This document shows positions 7,117-15,394 of a stretch of DNA of 64,000 nucleotides, piece by piece (position 1 is the first letter of the stretch; each line of letters begins with the position of its first letter). Where the stretch lies: contig NZ_FPEG01000001.1 in the NCBI RefSeq assembly GCF_900117395.1, forward strand, positions 456,192 through 520,191, given 5' to 3'. The notes below the pieces were generated by a model that had not been told where the DNA came from, did not search any database, and saw only the letters and a program-made list of their open reading frames with translations. The position numbers and the translations under genes are program-made. This DNA is from Agrococcus sp. Marseille-P2731 (GTDB taxonomy: Bacteria > Actinomycetota > Actinomycetes > Actinomycetales > Microbacteriaceae).

Positions 7117-10100
7117 ATGCCAAGACACCTCGCTCGGCGGCTGCTCGTGTCTGCCGCAGTTCTGCTCATCGCTGTGCTCGCCGTCGCGGCCGTCCTCCTC
7201 TTCACCTATCTGGCGACGGGGGAGAGGGCGCTCCTGATCTGGCTCGGTCTGAGCTTGGGCGCGGGTGTTCTTGGGCTGGCGGCCACCGCCTTGCTCGCCA
7301 TCCGGTGGTACCGGGCGCAGTTGCGGGCCAGCGCCACTCGGGTCAAGAACATCGAGCGTCGCCTCGGCGCTCTTGCCGAAGCAAACGCTGGCGTCGAAGC
7401 TCGCGTCGGACCGCTGCCCGAGCTGATGGGGTCGATCGCTGGTGTCCAAGCACGCATGAGCGAGCTGCCCGAGCTGGCGCGGTCGATCGCTGGTGTCGAA
7501 GCACGCATGAGCGAGCTGCCCGAGCTGGCGCGGTCGATCGCTGGTGTCGAAGCACGTGTGAGCGAGCTGCCCGAGCTGGCGCGGTCGATCGCTGGTGTCG
7601 AAGCACGTGTGAGCGAGCTGCCCGAGCTCGCCGACCGGCTGAATGCAGTCGAGCGGCTCAGCCCGGAGGAGGACGAGCGCACCCAGCTCGCCGACGCGCT
7701 TGCAGCGCTGAGTGCGCTGAGCGACAGACTGCAGGACCTGGAAGTCGCCGGTCGAATCGATGTCGAGGACCGGCAACGACTCGCGGAGTCGGTGCGAGAG
7801 CTGGAGGATGCGGGGGCCGGCGGTCTCAACCAGCTCGTCATGCGTCTCGCGGAACTGGAAGATGCACGCGTGCGGGACGTCGAGCCGCTCGATGCCCGAC
7901 TCTCCGAGCTGGAATCCTCGCTGTCGGAAGCGGTTGACGACGCCGCCCGCCTGCGTGCTCGGCTCGAAGCGTTCGAGGAGCTTCGCGAGAGAGTGGTCGA
8001 TGGCCTGGAACGCCTCGACGAGCGCGCGACCGGCCTCGAAGACTCCCGCGACGGCCATGCTTCTGAGGTTGGCGTGCTCGACACTCGCATCGTCGCGCTC
8101 GAGTCGGCGCGGTCGAGCGAGCTCGTCGATCTGGCGCTGCGGATCACCGAGATCGAGGACACTCGAAGCGGAGATGTCAATCAGCTCGTCATGCGTGTCT
8201 CGGAGCTGGAGGAGTCGAAGGCCGAGGCCAGCGACCTGCAGGCGGTCGAGGTTGCGTTGGAGTCCTCGGCCGACGCCGGTTCGGCGGACAAGCTGCGCGT
8301 CGATGCGCTCCTTGCAGCGTCCATGTCCCGGCTGCAGGAGGTAGCAGACCGCCTTGCGACTGTCGAAGTCGCAGCAGCGGGCCCTGCCATCCCTGAAGAG
8401 CTGCTCACGCTACAAGCTCACGTTGCCGCGCTCGAGGACCAGAGCGTGCGGCTGGAGGTCGTGGCCGACGGGAACCTCGACGCAGTTGCCTCGCTTGCTC
8501 GCAAGTTGGGCGCTCGCCTGGAGAGCGTCGTGGATCCCCAGCGAGCCGGAGCGAGAGTCCGTTCGGCGAGCGCCGGAGATCGAGCCCTCGACGCGCTGCC
8601 GTTCGTACGTGCGTTCCCAGCAGCGATCGAGGACCTTCCGATCGCGCAGAGCAGGGGACTCGCGAAGGCCTTCCGGGCCGCGGGCTACCTGACGGAGTCT
8701 CTCTCCCTCGTCTCCAGCATCGCTGCTCGAACGCAGGAGGCCTCGGACCTGCATGCAGCAGAAGTCCGAGCGAGCGAGCTGGCGCTCTACCGAGCGGAGC
8801 TCCAACAAGAGTTCGAGCTGCCCGAGATGACGGATTCGTCGGAGCCCGACGTCGTCCTTCACATCGTCGGAAAGGCCCTGCCCGAGACGCAGACCGGGTA
8901 CACGCTGCGCACGCAGTACACGGTCGAGGCTCAGAGACGCACTGGGGTGACACCGGTCGTCGTCGCCCAGAGCGGCGCGAGCGGGCGCGAGCACGCACAC
9001 ACGGAGACGTACACCCACGACGGCATTCGTTACTACTTGATCGGCGGTCCGCAGCGAGGCGCGGTGGCGTGGGATGCCTGGCTCGAAGCGAACGTCCACG
9101 CGCTGGCCGAAGTCGTGCGCATCGTTCGCCCATCGCTTCTGCATGTGCATTCTGACTTCATGAACGCGATGATCGCCCTGCCGGTCGCGCGAGCCTACGG
9201 AATCCCGGTCGTCAACGAGACCCGTGGCTTCTGGGAGGAGAGCTGGCTCTCTCGAACTGCACGAGCGCTCGGCTGGGACGACATCGAAGCCCTCGACGCA
9301 AGGTTCGGGCTGCCTGAGATGTATACGTTGCGGGCCGATCGAGAAGCGCAGTTCCGCGGTGAGTCGCAAGCTGTCGTCACCCTCGCTCAGGTGATGGAGA
9401 AGCACATCAAGGAAGTCGCCAGCCGCAGCGGCCATCCGGTCCCGTCGGTGAGCCTGGCTCCGAACGCGGTCGACCCGAGCCTGTTCCCCGTGATGGTGCG
9501 CGATGAGGACTCGCGACGTGAGCTCGGTATCGGCGCCGACGAAGTCGTCGTCGGCTACATCTCTTCGATCGTCGAGTACGAAGGAATCGACACGCTCGTC
9601 AGGGCGATGTTCGAGCTGCAGCTGGCGCGCGCAGCCCTCGATGCAGCCGCGACCATCGAAGAGGCGGGCGACGGGTCGCTCGAGCCGGACGCCGATCCGT
9701 CGTCGGAGATCGCTCCTGCTGGCGTGGGCGCTCTCGAGCCATCGGCGTTCCTCCGTCAACAGATCGGGACGCTGCATCCGGAGCTCGGAGGCGACCAGGC
9801 GCGCGATCGTGCCGAGGAGCTGATCGCAGTCGCCCGTGCATTGGGCGACGCTCCGATCCGCTTGCTGATCGTCGGTGATGGCGCTGAGCGCGAGCCGCTC
9901 GAGCGGCTGGTGGCCGAACTGGGCCTCGACAGGTGCACCTTCACGGGTCGCGTCGAGCACGAGCGTGTACTCGACTACTACGGAGCGATCGACCTGTTCG
10001 TCGTTCCTCGGAAGCGGGCAGCGGTGACCGACCTCGTCACGCCGCTCAAGCCGTTCGAGGCGATGTCTACCGGACGTCCGTGCATCTTCTCGGATGTCGA

Positions 10101-10329
10101 TGCGCTGGCCGAGATCGCGGGCGAGAGTGGAGCCGCAGAGCTCTTCCATGCCGGCGACGAGCACGATCTCGCGCTGAAGATCGCTGAACTGCTCGCCAGT
10201 CCCGAGCGTCGTGCGTCGATGGCTCAGGCCGGAGCGGAATGGGTGCGGAGTGAGAGGACTTGGGATCTCAACGCGCGGAAGTATCTAGCGCTCTACGAGA
10301 CCCTCGGGGTCCGGCCCTCCATCGCCTGA
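7117..10329 (+). CDS. Membrane-anchored coiled-coil GT4 glycosyltransferase
   Basis: A 1070-residue protein. Two hydrophobic helices (about residues 7-33 and 39-62) are followed by some 400 residues of heptad-rich coiled coil that includes four near-identical 17-residue repeats (SIAGVEARMSELPELAR). A helical region (about 490-560) then leads to a GT-B fold from about residue 575 (VLHIVGKALPETQTGY, ETRGFWEESW, SLAPNAVDPSLFPV, TFTGRVEHERVLDYYGAIDLFVVP, PLKPFEAMSTGRP). The last block is the GT4 donor-binding Glu region. A charged, low-complexity insertion (around 845-900) interrupts the donor domain. The architecture suggests a glycosyltransferase held at the membrane on a rod, perhaps a scaffold or length ruler. 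It follows wecC by 36 bases. The GT part is related to three other proteins of the locus. Confidence 0.85.
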   Translation: MPRHLARRLLVSAAVLLIAVLAVAAVLLFTYLATGERALLIWLGLSLGAGVLGLAATALLAIRWYRAQLRASATRVKNIERRLGALAEANAGVEARVGPLPELMGSIAGVQARMSELPELARSIAGVEARMSELPELARSIAGVEARVSELPELARSIAGVEARVSELPELADRLNAVERLSPEEDERTQLADALAALSALSDRLQDLEVAGRIDVEDRQRLAESVRELEDAGAGGLNQLVMRLAELEDARVRDVEPLDARLSELESSLSEAVDDAARLRARLEAFEELRERVVDGLERLDERATGLEDSRDGHASEVGVLDTRIVALESARSSELVDLALRITEIEDTRSGDVNQLVMRVSELEESKAEASDLQAVEVALESSADAGSADKLRVDALLAASMSRLQEVADRLATVEVAAAGPAIPEELLTLQAHVAALEDQSVRLEVVADGNLDAVASLARKLGARLESVVDPQRAGARVRSASAGDRALDALPFVRAFPAAIEDLPIAQSRGLAKAFRAAGYLTESLSLVSSIAARTQEASDLHAAEVRASELALYRAELQQEFELPEMTDSSEPDVVLHIVGKALPETQTGYTLRTQYTVEAQRRTGVTPVVVAQSGASGREHAHTETYTHDGIRYYLIGGPQRGAVAWDAWLEANVHALAEVVRIVRPSLLHVHSDFMNAMIALPVARAYGIPVVNETRGFWEESWLSRTARALGWDDIEALDARFGLPEMYTLRADREAQFRGESQAVVTLAQVMEKHIKEVASRSGHPVPSVSLAPNAVDPSLFPVMVRDEDSRRELGIGADEVVVGYISSIVEYEGIDTLVRAMFELQLARAALDAAATIEEAGDGSLEPDADPSSEIAPAGVGALEPSAFLRQQIGTLHPELGGDQARDRAEELIAVARALGDAPIRLLIVGDGAEREPLERLVAELGLDRCTFTGRVEHERVLDYYGAIDLFVVPRKRAAVTDLVTPLKPFEAMSTGRPCIFSDVDALAEIAGESGAAELFHAGDEHDLALKIAELLASPERRASMAQAGAEWVRSERTWDLNARKYLALYETLGVRPSIA
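7431..7634 (+). repeat. 51-bp tandem repeat, four copies, inside the coiled-coil GT gene
   Basis: Four head-to-tail units start at 7431, 7482, 7533 and 7584, each 51 bases, nearly identical, encoding SIAGVEAR(M/V)SELPELAR. A degenerate fifth copy precedes them (7387-7430). The length is a multiple of three, so copy-number changes would keep the frame and alter only rod length. Confidence 0.95.
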
Positions 10330-10492
10330 GCTGGTGAGGGCGCGATCGGTATCAGCCCGAATGGCCTCCGGACCTCGAATGGGGTGCGGATCGTGCTCTT
10401 GCTGCGTCGTGGACGGCTCGCCCACGAACGGATGATGGTTGTCCTGGCGCTCGGTCGCCCGGAGCGGGTGACGGGTGCAGACATCCAACACC

Positions 10493-10498
10493 TATGAT
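10493..10498 (+). promoter_or_regulatory. Candidate -10 box (TATGAT) for leaderless GT4 gene
   Basis: TATGAT is close to the bacterial consensus TATAAT and ends 8 bases before the ATG at 10507, with a GTGACG-like -35 about 19 bases upstream. No ribosome binding site is visible. The 177 bases between 10330 and 10506 hold nothing else recognisable. Confidence 0.5.
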
Positions 10499-10506
10499 TG
10501 GGAATC

Positions 10507-12594
10507 ATGGCGAAGTTCGAACTGAAGCGTAATGAGCGGACAGAGCAAAGCGTGTCCTCTGTGAGCGACGAATTGAAGCGCGCGCGGACGTTGGCGACGT
10601 CGAAGGGTCGGTTCGAGCAGGCTCTCGCCGCGTATCGCGAGGCGATCGCGCACGGTCAAGCGGATCCGAAGGTCCTTCTCGAGTACGCACGGTTCCTGGT
10701 GACGCACTCGAAGGGTGGCGCGGCGGAGGAAGTGCTCGCGCAGCTGCTCGCCCGCGATGGCTCGAGGATCGATGCGCTCGAGCTGTACCTCGAGCTCGTC
10801 AGGGAACTGGAGCTGTCGTCGCGGCGGGTCTCCTGGGCTCTGGCCCGCCTGAGCGACAGCATCGCAGCCAATCCCGGCGCCCATCGGGCGGCACTGGACT
10901 ACGCGATTCCGTACAAGTTGAAGACTGTCCTCGCCGCGATCGCATCTGACTCGGACCCGGTGAGCCAGGCTGCCGTGCAGATCAACGCTGCGTACGACGA
11001 GAAGCGCGTCACCGACGAGTTCCTGCAGTCGTTCCAGCCGACGCTGAAGCCCAACGATCTGATGCGCGCGCACTTGACCGTGCTGCTCGCCCGAGGGAAC
11101 CGAGACGTCGCGACCCGTCTCTTGGCCGAGGCGGATGTGCGGGCCGTGCCGATGAACGCGCTTCGGCGTGCGATCCGACGGGCACGCGCGGGCGGTCATG
11201 ACCAGCGAGCCATCCAGTACCTGGACGCCTATCTGCGCATCCAGCCGGAGGATGCATGGGCGCGCGGCTTGCGAGCGGGCTATCGGCGGGACGCCGACAG
11301 CAACGCCAAGCTCCTGAGGACCGGCTATCCGTTCCCTCCCCTCAGCGCGACGACCAGCTACTCGCCTGAGAACGACCACGTCTTCTATCTGCTCCACAAC
11401 TCGCTCCCGCACCACTCGGCGGGTTACGCGACACGGACCCATGGGTTGCTGTCCGAGCTGAATCGATCAGGCTGGGTCGTCGACGGCGTCACTCGTCTCG
11501 GGTATCCGTACGACATGCCAGGGAAGGCGACGATCCCTGATGTCCCGATCGCGGAGACGATCGGTGACGTGACCTATCGCAGGCTGCTGCAGTCGCGCGA
11601 GATCGAGAAGAAGAATCCCCTCCTGCCCTACACCGAACGGTATGGGAGCTCCCTTCGCGAGCTGTCGATGAAGCTGCGACCCGCTCTGCTGCATGCCGCC
11701 TCCAACCACTGGAACGGGCTCACTGCGGTGCGCACGGCCCGGGAGCTGGGCATCCCTTCGATCTACGAGGTTCGGGGTCTCTGGGAAGTGACTCGAGCAT
11801 CCCGCGACCCGGAGTGGACGCGCGGAAGCGGCTACCAGTTCATGGCGCGCATGGAGACCGAGGCCGCGATGGGCGCTACCCGCGTCTTGACGATCACCCG
11901 AGCGCTCAAGGAGGAGCTCGTCGCGAGGGGTGTCGACGAGGGCAAGATCGAGATCGTCCCCAACGGCGTCGACACCGAGCGCTTCGTGCCCATGCGACGC
12001 GATGAGCAGCTGGCGGCTGATCTGGGAGTGACTGGTAAGACCGTGATCGGCTACGTCGGTTCTGTGCTGGACTACGAGGGCATCGATCTCATCATCTCGG
12101 CCGCAGCAGACCTTGCGCGCTCGCGCGATGACTTCCACGTGCTGATCGTGGGAGACGGATCCGAGCTGGAGAGGCTGCGGGCACTGGTGGAGGGCCTCTC
12201 GCTCGAAAGCGTGATCACGTTCACCGGACGCGTTCCGCACGAAGAAGTCGAGCGCTACTACTCGGTGATCGATATCGCGCCGTTCCCGCGCTTGCCTCTG
12301 CCTGTCTGCGAGATGGTTTCGCCCCTGAAGCCCTTCGAAGCGATGGCCATGGGCAAGGCTGTCGTCGCCGCGAACGTCAACGCGCTTGCAGAGTTCGTCA
12401 TCCCAGGAACCAACGGCTTCTTGCACCAGAAGGGCGACGCGGGCAGTCTTCGGCTCGAGCTGGAGCAGTTGCTCGATGATCGAGAGCTCGTCGAGCGCAC
12501 AGGTACGCTCGCCCGAGATTGGGTGGTCGAGAATCGAGATTGGCGAGTCCTCGCGCAGACGATCTCCAGGACGTACGGGGAGCTCCTCGGCTAG
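10507..12594 (+). CDS. GT4 glycosyltransferase with N-terminal helical-repeat domain
   Basis: A 695-residue protein. Residues 1-270 are helical and TPR-like (RARTLATSKGRFEQALAAYREA; later RAIQYLDAYLRIQPEDAW). From about residue 290 there is a GT-B fold: HVFYLLHNSLPHHSAGYATRT, IYEVRGLWEVTRAS, IVPNGVDTERFVP, FTGRVPHEEVERYYSVIDI and SPLKPFEAMAMGKAVVA (donor-site Glu motif of GT4). It lacks membrane segments, unlike its relative upstream. The ATG at 10507 is chosen over a TTG at 10498 because a TATGAT box lies 8 bases upstream and no ribosome binding site supports the TTG. It has its own promoter and probably adds a sugar to the locus polymer; acceptor and donor are unknown. Confidence 0.85.
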   Translation: MAKFELKRNERTEQSVSSVSDELKRARTLATSKGRFEQALAAYREAIAHGQADPKVLLEYARFLVTHSKGGAAEEVLAQLLARDGSRIDALELYLELVRELELSSRRVSWALARLSDSIAANPGAHRAALDYAIPYKLKTVLAAIASDSDPVSQAAVQINAAYDEKRVTDEFLQSFQPTLKPNDLMRAHLTVLLARGNRDVATRLLAEADVRAVPMNALRRAIRRARAGGHDQRAIQYLDAYLRIQPEDAWARGLRAGYRRDADSNAKLLRTGYPFPPLSATTSYSPENDHVFYLLHNSLPHHSAGYATRTHGLLSELNRSGWVVDGVTRLGYPYDMPGKATIPDVPIAETIGDVTYRRLLQSREIEKKNPLLPYTERYGSSLRELSMKLRPALLHAASNHWNGLTAVRTARELGIPSIYEVRGLWEVTRASRDPEWTRGSGYQFMARMETEAAMGATRVLTITRALKEELVARGVDEGKIEIVPNGVDTERFVPMRRDEQLAADLGVTGKTVIGYVGSVLDYEGIDLIISAAADLARSRDDFHVLIVGDGSELERLRALVEGLSLESVITFTGRVPHEEVERYYSVIDIAPFPRLPLPVCEMVSPLKPFEAMAMGKAVVAANVNALAEFVIPGTNGFLHQKGDAGSLRLELEQLLDDRELVERTGTLARDWVVENRDWRVLAQTISRTYGELLG

Positions 12595-12650
12595 TGCCCT
12601 CGCGGCGGGCGGCAAGCTCTGCGGTCATGTGAGCGGCGTTCGCCCGGCAG

Positions 12651-12656
12651 TAAGGT
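12651..12656 (+). promoter_or_regulatory. Candidate -10 box (TAAGGT) for leaderless hydrolase gene
   Basis: TAAGGT lies 7 bases before the GTG at 12664, with no ribosome binding site. It argues for starting the hydrolase at 12664 rather than at the GTG at 12655, which overlaps this box. Confidence 0.4.
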
Positions 12657-12663
12657 GAGTCGC

Positions 12664-13575
12664 GTGGATCCACTCGTCCGAGATCTCTCGAGATTCGCCA
12701 AGTACCCCGTCCACGAGTTCGACTCTCTGGGAGCACTCCTCGCGACGCCGCCGCGGGGCGGGGTCTCGACCATCGGCTACAACGGCGGCCCTCTCGACAT
12801 CCTCTTCCTCGATCGCGGAGCCGAGACCACGATCGTCGTGTTTCACGCTGCGGTAGCGCAGAGCGTATCGACCATGCCCGTGTTCAACGCTGTAGGCGCG
12901 ACCGCGAACCTCAACGCGAACGTGCTCTCCATCTCCGATCCCTCTCTCGATCGCGGGGTGCGACTCGGCTGGCACGTCGGCAACGAGGCGCAGCCGCTGC
13001 AGCAGGACCTGCCCGCCGTCATCCGACACTTTCGCGCCGCCTCGACCGGCCGGCAGCATCTTGTGCTGTTCGGCGCATCCGGTGGCGGCTTCGCGAGCAT
13101 CGTGTATTCGGCCCACTTCCCGGATTCGCTGGCGCTCGTGCTGAACCCCCAGACCGACATCAGCCGCTTCTATCCAGTTGCTGTCAGAGAATACGTGGGA
13201 GCAGCGTGGCCCGGGGTGTCGACGGTGCAGGAAGTCCCAGCGCTCATCACATGCGCTGCCGCTCACGCAAGCGGGGTCAGATCGACGATCGCGTACGTGC
13301 AGAACCTCGGCGACGCGAATCACCTCGACAACCACATGAAGCCGTGGTTGGAGACGCTCGGGGAGGACCGCGCACAGGTGTGGACGCTGCTCGGCGAGTG
13401 GGGCGAGGGCCATAGGCCGCCGCCATCGGAGACGACCAGAGACCTGCTCGCGATGGCCGCTGACGCCGGCGGCGATTGGCCTGCAGCGTTAGCCGCACGG
13501 GACTTCCTGCGTGGACCCACCGCTGAGTCCGTCCGTGCGCTGGAACGTGCGCGCCGCGAAGGCACCACTCCCTAG
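12664..13575 (+). CDS. Alpha/beta-hydrolase-fold protein of the polysaccharide locus
   Basis: A 303-residue protein. The nucleophile-elbow pattern G-x-S-x-G is present in LVLFGASGGGFASIVYSA (Ser near residue 139), followed by LNPQTDI. A late histidine (GEWGEGHRPPPSE, near 245) could complete a triad. No signal peptide is seen, so it should act in the cytoplasm, perhaps as an esterase/deacylase or acyltransferase that edits a substituent on the sugar precursor. It lies 69 bases after the GT4 gene and converges on the asparagine-synthetase-like gene. Family assignment comes from the elbow motif and overall pattern only. Confidence 0.65.
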   Translation: MDPLVRDLSRFAKYPVHEFDSLGALLATPPRGGVSTIGYNGGPLDILFLDRGAETTIVVFHAAVAQSVSTMPVFNAVGATANLNANVLSISDPSLDRGVRLGWHVGNEAQPLQQDLPAVIRHFRAASTGRQHLVLFGASGGGFASIVYSAHFPDSLALVLNPQTDISRFYPVAVREYVGAAWPGVSTVQEVPALITCAAAHASGVRSTIAYVQNLGDANHLDNHMKPWLETLGEDRAQVWTLLGEWGEGHRPPPSETTRDLLAMAADAGGDWPAALAARDFLRGPTAESVRALERARREGTTP

Positions 13576-13690
13576 GTCATGCGCGGCCGCCGGCGCCATG
13601 GGCAGAGGACCCGCCTCGGGATGCGCACGAGCCCGCTGACGTGGGCTGCGCAGCCGAGAGCTCGGTGACTGCCCGCGGGAGGATGCGCCT

Positions 13691-15313
13691 CTAATCGAGC
13701 TGCGGCGCGCGGCCCACACGATCGTGTAGCACCATCGCCGCTGTGAGCACGCGGCTGACATCGCTCGCTCGGCGAGCGTGGCCAAACGAGCCGGTCTCTG
13801 CCGAGGCTTGGAGCAGCGACGACGCATCCTCGACGAGCCGGTGACCGAGCAGTTCACGAACGGACGGCGACGCTGCATCCTCGAACTCGTCGGCGATTCG
13901 TTCAAGTGGCGTCGGGCCGCCACCTTCCGTCGCGGAGAGAGGCATCTCGCCCGAGAAGACGCGCCCGGGAACGATCTCGTCGGCCGCAGACACCCGGACG
14001 AGACTGTTCCTCTCGCTGGCAGTGGCCGCCTTCGCTTCGACGTCGAAGGGCATGTCCATCAGACCCTGAAGCGTGTTCTCAAGAATCTCGAAGTAGAAGC
14101 GTCGTTCGGGGAAGGAGGCGCGGGCGAGGGGGTCCAGGAGCTTGCTGGCGAGCGGGGTGAGGTTGATCTTCGTCTGCGCGAAGAGTCCGCCGTGGAAGCG
14201 CGCGCGAAACTCTTGATAGTGACGGACGAGGGGATGCCGAGTCGAGTCGCTCAGGCGCCATCCTTCGAGAAGCGACGTCACATCGGAACGCCAGAGCTCG
14301 AGGGACTCAGGGTCCGCGTCCCCTGGGATCGACTCCACGAATGACCGGGAAGGCTGCTGCGGGTAGAAGGTGCGGTGGCTCTCACCGCCGAGACCAGAGA
14401 GGTTCGCGTGCCTCGGCGAGATCGGCGCTTTGGGTATGTAGATCGGCAGGTAGACCCCCAAGCACAGATCTCGCCAGGCTTTGAACGACTCTGCCGGGCT
14501 GTAGCTCGGGGTGGACCCGGGGGATGGTCGGTTCAGCTTGGCGCCGTATCGATCAGCGATCTGGCGGGCGACGACGAAATCCGGCCGTTGAGCGACGGAC
14601 TTCCCCGAGATGAGCCGCATGCTCTCATCGAGGGGGCGATCGCCTGCGGCGCTTGCCGCGAGGGCGAACACCACCCGAGAGTCGAGCCCGCCCGAGAGGT
14701 CGACGCTGACGTCGATGCTCGGATCGTTGATCAGCGTCAGCAGTCGGGCCCTCCATGCGTCGATATAGGCGAGCAGCGCATCGGAGTAGGTGGCTGGAGG
14801 CGGCGGAGACGGAGCCGGAGTCGTGCGCGGCCCGCGCTCAGTGAGGACCAGCATCGTGTCGCGCGGGATCAGACGGATGTCTGCGAAGACGGTGGTTGGC
14901 GTGCTCAACTGCTCGACGAAGGTACTTCGGAGTCGGAGCGCGGCGAGTTGCGCCGAGTGAGGAGCGAGCGCCACGCCGTGAGACCGAAGGTGATCTGCCA
15001 TCTGACTGAGCGAGTTCGATACGCACCAGACGCCGTCAGCGGCATAGCAGAAGAGCTTCTTGAACCCGGCGTGATCCACTCCGATCACAGGCCCATCAGC
15101 ACTCGGGACGATACTGACGTAGCACCCGTCCTCACCGGGAAGCACGTGCTGACCATGCTCGGCGAGAAAGGCCCGGGCGCCTTCTTGACCGATGACGAGA
15201 TCAGGGCCGGAGAAGGCGTAGCCCTGGAAGAACGACCGCGGAAGCCGCGTGAAGCTTGAGAAGAGGAACGTCAGCGCATCGTCTGCTGAGCTGTCTTCAT
15301 CGATGGCATTCAC
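13691..15313 (-). CDS. Asparagine-synthetase-like protein without glutaminase cysteine (copy 1)
   Basis: A 540-residue protein. The synthetase half carries the PP-loop ATP pyrophosphatase motif VDLSGGLDSRVVFALAAS (about residues 198-215). The N-terminal 120 residues keep remnants of the Ntn glutaminase fold (DGCYVSIV, then VDHAGFKKLFCYAADG), but the catalytic Cys2 is absent. It should activate a carboxylate with ATP but cannot release ammonia from glutamine with its own N domain; beta-lactam synthetase is a known precedent. In this locus it might amidate or aminoacylate the uronic acid made by WecC, which is an inference. The GTG start at 15313 has GGAAG about 8 bases upstream. A paralogue lies at 21155-22798. 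Confidence 0.75.
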   Translation of the reverse strand: MNAIDEDSSADDALTFLFSSFTRLPRSFFQGYAFSGPDLVIGQEGARAFLAEHGQHVLPGEDGCYVSIVPSADGPVIGVDHAGFKKLFCYAADGVWCVSNSLSQMADHLRSHGVALAPHSAQLAALRLRSTFVEQLSTPTTVFADIRLIPRDTMLVLTERGPRTTPAPSPPPPATYSDALLAYIDAWRARLLTLINDPSIDVSVDLSGGLDSRVVFALAASAAGDRPLDESMRLISGKSVAQRPDFVVARQIADRYGAKLNRPSPGSTPSYSPAESFKAWRDLCLGVYLPIYIPKAPISPRHANLSGLGGESHRTFYPQQPSRSFVESIPGDADPESLELWRSDVTSLLEGWRLSDSTRHPLVRHYQEFRARFHGGLFAQTKINLTPLASKLLDPLARASFPERRFYFEILENTLQGLMDMPFDVEAKAATASERNSLVRVSAADEIVPGRVFSGEMPLSATEGGGPTPLERIADEFEDAASPSVRELLGHRLVEDASSLLQASAETGSFGHARRASDVSRVLTAAMVLHDRVGRAPQLD

Positions 15314-15394
15314 ATGAGCCGCTTCCGCTAGATCTCGAGGGTTCGTTCTCTCTGCGCTTCGCCGTCCTGAATGCGGGAAGGGTCCTCGAGCGGA

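Noticed and set aside
5812..8058. Minus-strand open frame of 748 codons with repeats (RPRQLGQLAHTCFDTSD)
   Set aside because: The repeats are the antisense of the 51-bp array; the sense frames (wecC and the coiled-coil GT) carry real motifs.
13576..13690. Hairpin AGCCC/GGGCT between convergent genes as terminator
   Set aside because: Stem of only five pairs with an eight-base loop and no T-run; too weak to call.
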